Shown piece by piece: positions 11,885-23,726 of a stretch of 64,000 nt of DNA. A program made the translations under genes and the position numbers. The notes beneath the pieces are model-generated. The model searched no databases. It was not told where the DNA came from and saw only the letters and a program-made list of their open reading frames with translations. This DNA is from Cephalopachus bancanus. Lineage: Eukaryota; Chordata; Mammalia; Primates; Tarsiidae. Each line of letters opens with the position of its first letter. The first letter of the stretch is position 1. The DNA lies in NCBI GenBank assembly GCA_027257055.1, contig JAPVLO010000179.1, positions 2,852,001-2,916,000 on the forward strand. The letters run 5' to 3'.

Positions 11885-12495
11885 CTTTTAAAATTTCATT
11901 TTTTAAAGAGCAGTTTTAGGTTCGCAGAAAAAAATGAGAGGAAGGCACAGAGATATTCCATGTACCCCCCATCCCCTACATATGCATGGCCTTCCTCATT
12001 ATCAGGGTCCCCCACCACAGTGGTATACTTCTTGTAACTGATCAATCTACATGGACATCATTATCCACCAGAGTCCATAGTTTACATTTGGGGTTCATTC
12101 CTGGTTTTGTACATTCCATGGGGTTGGACAAATGTATAACTGTAACCACCATTATGTTATCATACAGTATAGTTTTGCTGCCATAAAAATCCTCTGTGCC
12201 CTACTGATTCACCCCTCTTTCCCCTTACGTCCTAGCAACCACTGATCTTTTTCACTGTTTCCATAGTTTTGTCATTTCCAGAATGTCATTTAGTTGGAAT
12301 TCCATGGCATGTAGGCTTTCAGATTGGCTTCTTACTTAGTAATATACATTTCCATGTCTTTGCATGGCTTGAGAGCTATTTTTATCATTGAATACTATTC
12401 CATTGTCTGGATGTGCCACAGTATATCCATTTAACCACTGAAAGATATCTTAGTTGCTTCCAAGTTTTGACAATTATGAATAAAGCTGCCATAAA
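11885..12495 (-). mobile_element. L1M-type LINE fragment (first of three pieces)
   Basis: Old L1 sequence in reverse orientation: a segment like 'gagcagttttaggttcgcag' then ATGTACCCCCCATCC and, near the right edge, ACAATTATGAATAAAGCTGC. The element continues at about 14595 and again at 15235, which shows that the sequences between are later insertions. Confidence 0.85.
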
Positions 12496-14590
12496 CAGGA
12501 CAACATGTCCAGAGCTATTGTCGTAAAGGATCTCCTAATCCTAGATGACAAACTTCGTCAGGTTGATCTGGATGGGACCAGTGAAACAGAAAGCAACAGA
12601 GACCCAAGTGAGGGAGAAGACAAGGGCAGTGGTGACAAAGACCAGGAGAGAGAAGAGGCAATGAGTGTGCATGAGCAAATTCCTTTCACAACAGGAGCTT
12701 CTGACAGTTGCAGAACTTGCTGCCAAGGAGGAGGGAATAGAATTAGATCCAAAGATGCTCTAAGACTCTGCACAAGCCCAGGAGCATTTGAGAGTGGCCC
12801 AGACAGAGTTGGAGCACACTGCAGAGCCTGCAGGACATCCTAAGATGACTAGCAGAGAAACTAGATCCAGTCAACGATTGAATTCTCGCTGAGAAGATCA
12901 ACAAGATTAGAGTCAATCTAGAGAAAAATGTACTCTCTGTAGAGAAACTAAACAGAAAAGTATATGCCTCAGAACAAAAGCTTAATGAGTTTTCACTATC
13001 ATCTTAAGTGTCTTCAAAAACACCTAAACAGCATGTTGACCTACAATCAATTATGTAGCCACAGCCTCCAAAGTCTGTTTAATCCAAATCTTTCTGAAGT
13101 GCACATTACCTGTTCTGCTCCTCCTGCTTACAAAGACTCTTGGGCAGATCTTTAAAGCCAAGCTATCTGATACAACTAGAATACCTAGTGTAATCAAGTT
13201 CACAACCCCTGCATCTCTCCATGTCTTGCACAGAACACAACCTGCAAGATCATTGTTACCAAGAAAGGGAAAGAGGACAAATAAACTGATGCACAGCTCC
13301 AGCACTGCAAGAAACTCACCACAATAACATCCTGGGGAGTCTTTCAAGAGTGCAACTTTTTCTACAATCCTATGCCCCCTCCATCAGGATGTCAGCAAGT
13401 TGACCACTACATAGAGGACCCGTGTGATAACGGTGGAGCCATGGACCTAGGAAATCTGATACTCGGGCAAAGGCCCAACAGTGCTACAAAACAAGAGTTC
13501 TGACTTTGACTTCAACCTTCAGCCATGAAAGTTGCCTATTTGCACAACCCACCTCACTTGTACTGCTCTTTTGATGACCTGTGGAATTATAGATATGAAG
13601 GCAGGTCACTATCTTCTTGACTTAGAGGGCAAGCCACATTTACATCCCACAAGATCAAAGGATAACGGTGAAGAGTATGAGGAGCTATGTAAATTGCTCT
13701 CAATACCACTTCATGTTAAAGTTAACTCTTTGCATTCATCTAGTCCACTGGATGATAAACTTGAGTTTTCAGATGGTGTGGTGACCATCAGCTGTAGAAC
13801 CAAATGCTGTGACAAGAGACACACTCAGTAGCAGTACCTCATGGATATTCTTCAGCCCAAGATGACATATGTGTACTTCAAGTGATGACGTTAACATACA
13901 AGCAGATGGTGACTCAACCACTAATGGATCACACCAACACTTACTGAGTCTAAAACTGGGCAGTGATCCGTGACAGGACTCATGAATACAGGCATTATTT
14001 TTTATTGGGATTGTGAAGAGGGTGAGGGTCAATTCATCCCATGCACAAACAATACTTTGTATCCTCCCATCTTGTATCATGGCTCAATAATGTTTATGTA
14101 CCCTTATTCCGTTGTCCTTTATACCACATTACCTCTTGCCCCTTCAGGCCTATACATCTTAATCAAGACAGGTAGTGATTATTACCTGGGCACCACATCA
14201 TCCTCGTTAATGCCTAGAGCCATCCAGCAACCACACCACATCAAATCAATGCCAATTAAAGTTGCTGACTTTGATATAATTAATGACATCAGGACACATG
14301 TACACCTTGTGGATCCTCTTGCTCTTGCTTGTAGTCCCAAATTTAATGTTGATGCCTTTAAGCATGAGGTACGTCAAGCATCTTCAAAAATTGCTGCATT
14401 CCATTCTACTGGTGTTAGTTATATTCAGTTTCTTTAACCCACTTATGATGCTAAAGGACATTTAAAATAAGCATGTACAAATTGGTGGGTTTTTTGTTCC
14501 TAATTTCAACTCCTGTTAGGTTAGTTGGTTACACATATATTTTCTACAATCACAGAAGGTTCTCTAAGCTTTCTGCAATTCAACCTTATT
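12496..14590 (+). pseudogene. unidentified cDNA-like insert, probably a decayed retrocopy
   Basis: About 2.1 kb without recognisable repeat character, inserted into L1M. It holds several short plus-strand frames with balanced amino-acid composition: 12505-12843 (an acidic, Glu/Asp/Ser-rich stretch containing DDKLRQVDLDGTSETES), 13532-13831 (with EEYEELCKLLSIPLHVKV) and 13970-14437 (ends in AFHSTGVSYIQFL). Frames change repeatedly, for example after 12700 where ELLTVAELAAKEEGIELDP continues in another frame. No clear poly(A) tail or flanking duplication is visible. I do not recognise the parent gene, and there may be more than one source. The name retrocopy is an inference from coding-like texture without introns. 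Confidence 0.45.
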
Positions 14591-14636
14591 ATATAAGAAA
14601 ATTTAGACATAAATTTTCAACTCCCTTGGGTAAATA
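14591..14636 (-). mobile_element. L1M-type LINE fragment (second piece)
   Basis: Contains ACATAAATTTTCAACTCCCT then GGGTAAATA, an L1M motif that follows the 12495 end and precedes the 15235 piece in a normal element. Confidence 0.75.
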
Positions 14637-15232
14637 CAACAGGGAACACTGGAAACTGGAATTATCTTCCAAAAAACTGGAATTATCTCTTTGGGAGAGC
14701 AGGCCTCTTGTAGTACAGGCTTTCCCTGCTAGGTAAGTGTTTTAGGAACCCATCAGTATGAGTGTACCAGCTAGTGTTATGGGAGGCTGTATATGGCTTC
14801 AGCGAATTTTGGTGGGGAGATTCTTTTAATAACCATTTTTAAATGAGCGTTTGCCCATTTCATGATGGGTGATTGATGTGTACTCCCTCCCACGCCTCAC
14901 TGAGTGTTCAACGATTTTTGACCAAAAACGTCATGACTCTCATGTCCCACCCTACCTATTCAACCAATCTCACCCTGAGTGACTTTTGTTTCTCCAGATG
15001 AAAAAAAAAGTCCTCAAAGGGAAATGCTTTGCCAACATGGAAGAGGTGAAACAAAAACCGCAGAAGCACTAAAAGACATTAAAATTGACGAGTTCAAAAA
15101 CTGTTTTGAGCAGTAGAAAAAGTGTTTTGATTGGCGTATTGTAGCAAATGAAGAGTACTTTGAAGGTGACCGAAGTTTAAACATGTAAGAATTTTTTATA
15201 AATAAATACCAGGTTTTTTGGGTCCCCCCTTG
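14637..15232 (+). mobile_element. complete non-autonomous mariner-like element (596 bp)
   Basis: Flanked by TA (14635-14636 and 15233-15234) and inserted in L1M; removing it rejoins L1M sequence. The ends are inverted repeats of about 28 bp: left begins CAACAGGGAACACTGGAAAC, the right end read inward begins CAAGGGGGGACCCAAAAAAC. The interior keeps only the C-terminal part of a mariner transposase (about 14995-15165), joined to a 5' non-coding segment shared with the copies at 45485 and 61956. The codon normally Trp in the EQW motif is TAG. It would need transposase from elsewhere. Confidence 0.9.
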
Positions 15233-15234
15233 TA

Positions 15235-15965
15235 CTAAGGATCGGGAATGCTACAGCATATGGTGAGAGTATGTTTACTTTTGTAAGCAACCTCTAAACT
15301 GTCTTCCACAGTAACTATACCATGTTGCATCCTCACCAACAATGAATGAGAGTTCCTATTGCTGCACATCCTCATCAGCATTTGATACTATCAATGTTTC
15401 AGATGTTGTCCATTCTAATAGGTGTGAAGGGACGTCTCATTATCTTAATTTGCATTTCCCGGGTGAAATAGGTAGAGCATCTTTTCATATGCTTTTTTTT
15501 TTTTTTACCATCTGTATATCTTCTTTGGCTAGGTGTCTATTAAGGTTTATGGCCTATTTTTTAACCTGGTTGTTTTGTTATAGTTGAATTTTAATAATTC
15601 TTTACATATTTTGGATAACAGTCCTTTATCAGCTATATCTTTCACAAATATTTTCTCCTATTTGTCTTTTCATTCTCTTGACAGTATCTTTCACAGAGTA
15701 AAATTTTTAATTTGAATGAAGTTCAGCTTATTAATTCCTTCTTTCATGGATTGCGACTTTGGTGTTGGTATCCAAAAAGTCACTGTGGAACCTATGGTCA
15801 TCTAGATTTTCTTCTATGTTATCTTCTAGTAGTTTTTTAGCTTTGTGTTTCACATTTAGGTCTGTGATCAATTTTGACTTAATTTTTGTGACAGGAGTAA
15901 GGTCTATACCTAGATTGATCTTTTTGAATGTTGATGTCCAGTTGTTCTAGCACCACTCTGAATTG
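15235..15965 (-). mobile_element. L1M-type LINE fragment (third piece)
   Basis: Reverse-orientation ORF2/3' region: CACCAACAATGAATGAGAGT, ATTTTGGATAACAGTCCTTT and GATGTCCAGTTGTTCTAGCA are hallmark old-L1 strings. It continues the element seen at 11885-12495. Confidence 0.9.
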
Positions 15966-16084
15966 TTTTTCAGACCAAAATGTTTGCTAGCTGTTCATCA
16001 AGTTGCTCCTGATAAAGCTTTGTATTATTTCATAAAGCATATGTAAATGATGAACTACAGAAAAGATAAAACAGCACAAGACCT

Positions 16085-16402
16085 TATCATTCATTCAAGG
16101 TGTTAAAAGATAATCTTCATTTATTCAAGAAATTGATGAATGCTGAGCAACTATATGCTAGACACTTGTATCCCTAGGCCACATGCTATGGATATAAGAC
16201 TGAGCCAAAGTGAAATAATGTCATCTTCATGGAGCTTACTGTATGGTAAGTGTATAGTGTGTTTTTATGGGGGTAGGGGTGGATCCCAAAACTATATAAT
16301 TATAAAATGTGAAGGATTCTATAAAAGAAAATTGTGACAGGAAGACCTTTTCCAAGCATATAGACTGGGAGAATCAGGAAAGCTTTCTGCCAGAGATATT
16401 TT
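16085..16402 (+). repeat. L2 LINE relic, left part
   Basis: Diverged L2-like sequence with a TCATGGAGCTTACTGTATGG motif; it appears to resume after the Alu at 16731. Confidence 0.6.
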
Positions 16403-16730
16403 CTTTTATTTATTTATTTATTTATTTATTTTTTGAGTCAAGACTTCACTATATCACCCAAACTAAAGTGCAGTGGTATGATCACAGATCACTGCAGCCT
16501 TGACCTCTTGGGCTCAGGCAATTCCGCCATCTTACTCTCCCAAGTAGCTGTAACTACAGGTGCATGCCACCATGCCCAGCTAATTTTATTTTATTTTATT
16601 TTTATTTTTTGGTGGAGATGAGGTCTCACTATGTCACTTAGGCTGATCTTGAACTCCTGGGCTCAAGCAATCCTCCTGCCTCAGCCTTCCAAAGTGCTGG
16701 GATTACAGATGTGAACCACTGAGCCCAGCC
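16403..16730 (-). mobile_element. old Alu (AluJ-like) SINE
   Basis: Expanded TTTA head, then the reverse complement of a dimeric Alu with AGTAGCTGTAACTACAGGTG and TTCCAAAGTGCTGGGATTAC. It lacks the bases that mark the window's younger Alus and splits an L2 relic. Confidence 0.92.
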
Positions 16731-16880
16731 TCTGAGGAAGAGATGTAAGAGCTGAAACTCAAAGTATGCAGATGAGCTAATTAGGTTTAGATGTGTGGTG
16801 AGCAAGGCAGTAGTAAAGAAAAGCAATACTAGGTAGAGGGAACAGAGTGAAAAAATACCTTAAGTTAAGATTGAGCATAG
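16731..16880 (+). repeat. L2 LINE relic, right part
   Basis: Contains 'gaggaagagatgtaagagct' and 'tagagggaacagagtgaa', typical of the L2 3' region; continues 16085-16402. Confidence 0.55.
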
Positions 16881-16899
16881 CACAGTCTAGAATATAAAA

Positions 16900-17817
16900 T
16901 AATTATCTATAACAGCTATCTATATTTCCCCACCTCAATTTTTCTCTAAGCACCTTTCAGTCTAGTTCCCATCTCCATCACTCCACCCAAACTGTTCTTT
17001 TTAAGGTCAGTAATGACCACTATGTTGTAAATCTAACTTCTCCAGCATCTCATTCTACCTCTCAATGGCATTCAAACTGCTAACCAACCCCTCTCCCTCT
17101 GGAAAGAGCTGATAACAATCTCTTCTCTTGGTTCATTTTCTCAAGCTTCCTTGTTGGCTCTTCTTCTGATTAACTTCTTAATTTTGGAGTCCTATGGTTT
17201 GATCCTGGCCCTTTGTACTTCTCTAACTATGACTTTAAGAGATGCCATCCAATCCTATAATCATAACTGCACTTGTATTGAAACACAAATACATTCCTTT
17301 CTATTGAGAATGCAGACTCACATATAATTGCCTTCTAGACATCTTCACTTGAATACCAAATGGTATTCAAAGCCCAAGTGGGAAAAAAACGATTCCTATC
17401 ACTTCAAATTTGGTTATCTTCCAGGCACTTCATCTCAATAAGCACAGTACTTACCCCTCATTCTTCTCTTCCCTTTACTTCCATATAAATATATTAGCAA
17501 GTTTCTATCTCCAAAATATGTCCCGTAATCATTCCCTTCACTCCAACTTTACTGCTACCACTCTCATCCAACTAATCTAGCCCAGACAAGTTCATATGTT
17601 CCTAAACTAGTCTCCCTGTTGCCAGTCTTTTCCTCTTAAATCCAATTCCATATGGCAAACAGAAGGTTTCTTTTAAAATGCAATTCAGATCACCAAATAT
17701 CCTTATTAAGATGCTTCAGTGACTATTCCTTTCACTTAGAATAAAATTCAAATTCCTTACCTGGTCTACAAACTTTTCATAGCCTGGTTCAAGCTTACTT
17801 CTTCCACACTTTTTTTT
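16900..17817 (+). repeat. L2 LINE relic
   Basis: Pyrimidine-rich diverged L2: ACTAGTCTCCCTGTTGCCAG, then a 'gcaattcagatcacc' and AATAAAATTCAAATTCCTTA pattern. Resumes at 18377 after a MaLR LTR. Confidence 0.6.
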
Positions 17818-18376
17818 TTAACCTGTAATATGTAGAAAAATGCCTCTTTCTCTTAAAAATATCCACTCTGGAAACTGTGGGTATGTTACCTTACATGGTT
17901 AAGAAGAATTGAGGTTGCAGATGAAATCAAGGTTGGTAATCAATTGGCCTTAAAATGAGGAGAGTATCCTGGATTCTCTGGCTGGTTCAGTGTAATCAGA
18001 AAGGTTCCTAAAAGTGGAATAGGGAAGCAGAAGAGTCAGAGTCAGAAAACAAGTTGTAATGATAGAAGCAAGGTCATCAGAGTTACGTGATGTGAGAAAG
18101 ACTCAACCCACCTTGCTGGCTTTGTAGATGGAGGTAAAGGGTGATGAGCCAACATGCACAGGCAGGGCCTCTAGAAGTTGGAAAGGGCAAGGGGATATAT
18201 TCTCCCCTAAAGCCACCAGAAAGAAACACAGCCCTATTGACAACTTGATTTTAGCCCTGCGAGACTCATCTTAGACCTCTGACTTCCAGACTGTAGGAAA
18301 GTACATTTGTGTTGTTTTAACCCACAAATTAAGTTTTTAGTAACTTGTTATAGCAACAACCAAAAACTAATACTAG
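17818..18376 (+). mobile_element. MaLR-like LTR
   Basis: Contains GGTTGCAGATGAAATCAAGG, GGTAATCAATTGGCC, a 'gatgagccaacatgcaca' block and, near the end, 'tgtgttgttttaacccacaa' followed by ACTAATAC, the usual 3' end of this LTR group. Inserted in L2. Confidence 0.65.
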
Positions 18377-18785
18377 GACCAGCCATATTGGTCTATACTG
18401 TGAACCAATTTCTGCCTCAGAGCTTTTATTTTGTTTTTACTGTTACCTGGAATGTTCTGTTCTCATGTATTAACATGGCTTACCTAGTTCATTCTTGTTA
18501 TTCTAAGCTTGGTTTCACAGAGAGGTCTTCTTTGACTACCCAGTTTAAAGTAGCTTGCCATCACTTTCTTTCACACTACGTTTTATTTTCCTCATAGCAC
18601 TTTTACCATGTGAAATCATCTTGAACATCTATGGGTATGGTTGTTTGTAGCCTAACATCCTACTCTAGAATATAATTTCCACGAGAATGAGATCCTTGAC
18701 TTTGTTCACCACTGTATACATCTTCAGTGCTTGGCATAACCTGCATACTCAATACATTAATGTTGGCCACTGAATGAATGAAACC
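18377..18785 (+). repeat. L2 LINE 3' end
   Basis: Resumption of the L2 at 16900-17817, ending with 'tctagaatataatttccacg' and a terminal TGAATGAATGAAA repeat, typical of the L2 tail. Confidence 0.65.
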
Positions 18786-19480
18786 CATTGCAGGTAAAGC
18801 ACACAGAGATAGGGAGAGGGGCATGCAAAGAGGTTAGAGAAGCAGATAGGGGAAGATCATGTGTTATCTTGTTATCTTATTATCTTAAGAACTTTGAGAT
18901 TTATCCTAAGATCATTGATAAGCCATGGAAAAACTATAGGCAGGAGAGTAATGTATTCATATTTCTGATTTTTAAAAATTAGTTGGAGACAGGAAGGAGA
19001 GGGTGTGGATGGTGTATATGGATGCCAGGAAGTTAGGAAACATGCTGGTGGGTAATCAAGGCAAAAAAAAATGTTGATAAACTTGGACTAGGGTAGTAGT
19101 AGTGAAAAAAGCTAATGTATAAGAGAGATAATTTGGAATTCAAATCAACAGGACTAGGTTGCAGATTGAGATATAAAGGGTTCAGATGAGTAGATATCCA
19201 TAATAACTTCCACATATATAACCCAAACAACTTAGAAGATTATGATGGCAATTTCTAAAATGGGAGAAATTAAGAAGGACAAGTCAGAGAGTGTACTCCT
19301 AGGGAAAGACAGGGAGTTCAGTTTTGGCTTTGTTAAATTTGAGTTCGCTTTAAGACATAAAAGAAGAGATATCATGTAAACAGTTAGATTTTCAGCCCAG
19401 AACTCAGCTTAGAAGCAGTGGTGTTAAATAATGTGTTTTGAAGATAAAATCATGAAAGTCATGGATTGGATGAATTATCT
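18786..19480 (+). repeat. second L2 LINE relic
   Basis: Purine-rich diverged sequence: 'aactttgagatttatcctaa' then AAGCCATGGAAAAAC, matching the L2 3' region order. No coding frame. Confidence 0.5.
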
Positions 19481-19508
19481 GGGAAGAGAGCATAAAGAGA
19501 GAAGGTGG

Positions 19509-19806
19509 GGCCAGGCAACAAAGCTCAAGCCTGTCATCCCAGCATTTTGGGAGGCTGAGGTGAGGGGACTGCCTGCACCTACAGGTTCAAGAACAGCCTG
19601 GGCAACTTGGTGAGATCTCGTCTCTACAATAAATCAAAAAATTAGCTGGGCGTGGTAGCGCATACCTGTAGTTCTGACTACTTGAAAGGCTGAGGCGGAC
19701 GGATTTCCTGAGCCCAGCAGAGCAACACTGGGGTGGCTGTGAGCGTGCCATTGCACTCCAGCCTAGGCGACAGAGTAAGACTCCGACTCAAAAAAAAAAA
19801 AAAAAA
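19509..19806 (+). mobile_element. Alu SINE
   Basis: Dimeric Alu, plus orientation, with left-arm AACTTGGTGAGATCTC and an A-tail at 19790-19806, followed by a GA-rich run. Confidence 0.94.
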
Positions 19807-20250
19807 GAGAGAGAGACAGAGAGGAGGATCAGGACACTGCAAGCTCTCCTGCATTGAGGGGTCTTAATCTTCCTCCCTGCAACCTAGCAAGCTGTCCATC
19901 ATCCTGAAGGAAAGCTGAGATGCCGATTTGTACTTTGAGATTTTGCTCAGCACATGGGTAGAATTTCTTCTCTTTTCTACTATCCTCTGGACATTTAGGT
20001 AGAGAAGAAGCCAGAAAAGACTAAAAAATAGTAGTAAAGGAGGTTGAAGAAAAATGGGATAATTAAATTTCATAGAACTATAACATCTCCAAAAAATTAA
20101 CAGATTAAAAAATGACTTTTGTGGGATAAGTGACTCCTCCCTTATCAGAGCATTATGAAACCAATGACTGAATATTAGCCTTTCATTCCTAAATTCTTAT
20201 GCTGCAAGAAAGTATAGGGAGTATCATATATTTCATGGAAACATGACTCT
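19807..20250. other. unique sequence, no gene recognised
   Basis: No repeat family or coding evidence. Confidence 0.4.
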
Positions 20251-20537
20251 TTTTTTTTGAGTTGGAGTCTTACTCCGTCTCCCAGGTTGGAATGCAGTGG
20301 CACACTCGTGGCCACTCCAGTGCCGACCTGCTGGACTCTGGCAATCCTTCCGCCTCAGCCTTCCAAGCAGTCAGAACTACAGGCGTATGCTACCATACTC
20401 GGCTCATTTTTTATTTATTGTAGAGACGAGGTTTCGCCAAGTTGCTCGGGCTGATCTTGAACCTGTGGGCTCAGACAATCCGCTCGCCTCGGCCTCCCAA
20501 AGTGCTGGGATTACAGGCTGAGCCACCAAGCCTAGCC
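20251..20537 (-). mobile_element. Alu SINE with target-site duplication
   Basis: Reverse dimeric Alu. Flanks GAAACATGACTCTT and GAAACATAACTCTT are matching direct repeats with one difference. Confidence 0.95.
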
Positions 20538-21534
20538 AGAAACATAACTCTTGATGCAACTGCATAAAGTTTTCCTATGACAATATTATCGAAATGATGA
20601 TTCCTCAGACAACCCTCACCTCTAGGTGTGCGTTACAAGGCAGCAGCCAAATTCCAGCACCCTGACTTGTTTCACTGTGGTGGTCAGCTCGCTCCTTCTA
20701 AACCTCCTAATCTAGAGGATCTCAAAGTGGGGGTCCTGAGGTTCCCAAGACCCTCCCAGGCAGTCTGCCAAGCCACAGTTATTTTCATGATAACGCCAAG
20801 ATGTCATTTATCTTTTTCACTCTCATTCTCTCTGGGGTGTACAGTAAAGTTTTCCAGAGGCTATAACACATGTGATATCACAAAAACCAAACACTGAGAT
20901 AGGAGAATGCATTAAAGAGATTGGTAAGAATGTAATACAACGCCACTCTTCTGTTGTGTAAAACAGGGTTTTTTTTCTTTTCATAAAAAGGCTACCATGT
21001 AAGGGGTTCATCACGGTTTTAAATAAATTGCTATTTTTAGCTTTCTCCATTTTAATTTCTAAGAGTAAATACTGGGAGATAAAACCCATAAGAATAGTTC
21101 TTTGAGGTCCTCAGTCATTTTTAAGAGTGTAAAGAAGTCATGAGACCAACGTTTGCAATGCACTGTCCTCAAAAGCTACAAGAAGAGCTCTGAAAACCAC
21201 ACCAACGAAGAGCACATTCCCCTTCCCTAGTATGCAAGGTCATTCCCTCCCTACAGACAGGAAGCCCATGTGTTCTAGGACTTTGGGATTTTTTTCCCCA
21301 ATTTCCAGATGGAGACTCCCCTGCCTCCGCACCGATGCCAAATCTTGCTGGAAAACCTCAGTCGCCTCGTGCCCGGTCTGCCTCTCCACGCCTCAGGCCG
21401 ACTTAGACCCTGGGCAGCCAGCCTCCACCAACTCTAAATTTCTGGACACGATTCCCAGTCATTTTGGCGAGAGGGGCCTGGGTATCCGTTCACACTCTTG
21501 GAAGGATTGGTACAGACAGTAAAGAAAACAGTGA
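20538..21534. other. unique sequence, no gene recognised
   Basis: Roughly 1 kb without recognised repeats. Open frames here are short and lack family motifs. Confidence 0.45.
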
Positions 21535-21796
21535 GCCGGGCTCGGTGGCTCAGCCTGTAATCCCGCGCTTTGGGAGGCTGAGGTGAGTGGATTTGCCTGA
21601 GCCCGCGGGTTCGAGACGTCATCTCTACAATAAATCAAAAAATTAGCCGGGTGTGGTAGCGCGCGCCTGTAGTTCCGGCTACTTGGAAGGTTGAGGCTGA
21701 AGGATCGCCGGAGCCCAGCAGGTCGAGGCTGCGGTGGCCGGGAGCGGCCACTGCACTCCAATCTGGGCGACAGAGTGAGACTCCAACAAAAAAAAA
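21535..21796 (+). mobile_element. Alu SINE with internal deletion
   Basis: Dimeric Alu flanked by AAGAAAACAGTG direct repeats. The left-arm segment between TTCGAGAC and ATCTCTACAATAA is deleted, so the diagnostic ACTTG site cannot be scored. Confidence 0.95.
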
Positions 21797-21849
21797 GAAA
21801 ACAGTGGAGTGGTACAGCAGGCAGCGGGGTTAGGAGGCCCGGATAGTCA

Positions 21850-22460
21850 GGTCCAAGCGCTGGTGCTGAGTGACCGCCGGCCTAGGCTCACCTGCAGACC
21901 CCGCCCAGGGTTCGTCCGCACTCTCCCGCAGTCGGATCCAGGCCCGCCACCGACGGATCCGCCTGCCCGTTCAGGTCACAGGGATCAGGGTTACCCGAAT
22001 AGGGCTGTTTTTGTCCATGGCCATCTGTGCAACTGCAGAAGGACTTGTCCACACCGCACGGCCTCTCCCTAGGCTGTCCTTAGACTTGGCTTTCTTGAAA
22101 TCTTGAAGGCATATGCGGACCCACTGGGTTCAGAAGTTTCGTAGCTCTGGCAGCCTGTTTGCTTCCTCTTCGCATTAGAGCGGGCAGTAAAGTCCGTGGC
22201 AAGGATCTTCAAAGCCTCATCGTCCTGGTCATCGTGGTGACGCGCCGACCCACAGCTACGCACCAGGCGTCGAGGACCAGCCCAGCCAGTAGGGAGGGTG
22301 ATAGGCTTCTGAGTCTGCGCATAGAGGCAACGCAGGTCCCACCTCCCACCGCCCCGCCCAGAATGCCTGCAAGTGCGGCTGCGCAGAGATCTGGGGCGTG
22401 GCGTTTTCAGGTGGGGGAGGGGCAACCTCGAATGGGGGCGGGCTCAGGCAGTTGGGTCCT
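21850..22460. promoter_or_regulatory. CpG island, candidate promoter
   Basis: About 600 bp in which I count roughly 41 CpG dinucleotides by eye at around 60% GC, giving an observed/expected ratio near 0.7-0.8, far above the rest of the window. GC-box-like GGGGCGGG sits at 22434-22441, CACCGCCCCGCCC at about 22348-22360, with GC-rich CTGCGC motifs nearby. It is not an Alu: the neighbouring Alu ends at 21796. A 118-codon minus-strand frame (22069-22425) crosses it, but I recognise no protein there and see no convincing splice structure. The transcript direction is unknown. Confidence 0.6.
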
Positions 22461-23534
22461 GTGCCGCACTGATAAGGTTTGATCATTAGCTACCAGGAGT
22501 ATATTTTTGTTTTGTTTCTGCTATAGGAAGGTGAAAGTGTGTTTTAAGAATTAGAAACAAATACTGTAAAGAGCTGAGCGTGACATGTATGTGTAACAAT
22601 AGTTTGAAAGAGAATAGAGTCAGACTATCCACTATCCTGCCTACGGGACCCAGGAAGGAGACCACGTGTGGAGGAGCGGACTGTCAGTGCTGTACTTAGG
22701 TCGGCCTGTGCTGAGCAAGCCCTCGGAATTGCCTTAGGGCAGCAGGTGGCCACTATTTCTCAGCATCTGAGTGAGCTCCGCACCTTCTCCCGTCCTGAGA
22801 TGCCAAAAAGTAGCCTGTGACTCAGCAGAAAATATTCCTATCTGCACTTAGGGACTTTTCTCAAAGTTTGGACCATCGTGGGTGGAACAGCAGCCCTTTT
22901 CACGGCGCTCTGGACACCAGAGTGGCAGTGTGAAACAGAAAACCTCTGAAGTCGGGGCATGGGAGAGAATTAAAGGATTCAGTTCAAGATTTACACATCA
23001 TCTCCATCCCAAGCCCAAGGTAGAACAGTAGTAGTAAATCTCCCTCCACTGCAGGGAAATGGGTCTGAGTCCAGAGGATCCTGCACCTGAGGATTCGATG
23101 GCAAGTCAAGGAAAGACCTGTAGGAACTAGTCAGGGCAGACTGAGCAGTTGGCACTGGGAACTTGAGTTTAAAAGGCAATGAAAACCTTTAATAACTCTC
23201 AGAGCGCAAAGTGCTCTGTCTCACAGACTCCAAAACACTCTGCAAAAATCAACCTTTTCATCTCCACACTTGACATTATCTAATAGATATTTTCTATACA
23301 TCTATGGACTGTCTAATTAAAAAGGAAGTCCTTCTTGCAACTTGACTTTCTAATGTTCAGTCTAGATTGCCTAACTACTGTCATTTTTTAAAATATAAGT
23401 TTTCATACCAAAGTAGGATAATCATAGCAAACCCACACTAACTGAATTCAAATGAACGGTTAGCAAATGAACACATTATAGTGCTGAACTTTCTATTGTT
23501 ACATCTAATAATTTTGTGTAAACAGGGCTATTTG
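22461..23534. other. unique sequence beside the CpG island
   Basis: No recognised repeats. A first intron or upstream flank of a CpG-island transcript would fall here, but no exon can be supported from sequence alone. Confidence 0.4.
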
Positions 23535-23726
23535 ACAGATGTCCCATGACTTATGTTGGGGTTTCATCCAGATAAACCCATTGTAAATTGAAAATCGTGT
23601 AAGCCAAAAAGTGCAGACATGACTGCATTGTAAGTGGGAGAACGTATTGAATGTGTGTTGCTTTCGCATCATTGTAAAGTTGAAAAATTGTAAGTTGAGC
23701 CATTATAAGTCAAGGATGGCCTGTAC
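23535..23726. mobile_element. short DNA transposon relic with inverted termini (Tigger-like)
   Basis: Left end CCCATGACTTATGTTGGGG and right end CCATTATAAGTCAAGGATGG are rough inverted repeats, with internal ATTGTAAATTGAAAA and TTGTAAGTTGAGCC also paired. The pattern 'ataaacccattgtaaattga' recalls a common human MER/Tigger MITE; I am not certain which. Confidence 0.6.

Noticed and set aside
22069..22425. 118-codon minus-strand frame across the CpG island
   Set aside because: No recognised motif, and GC-rich DNA gives long open frames by chance. Internal ATGs in other frames stop quickly. Kept only as a possible exon context.
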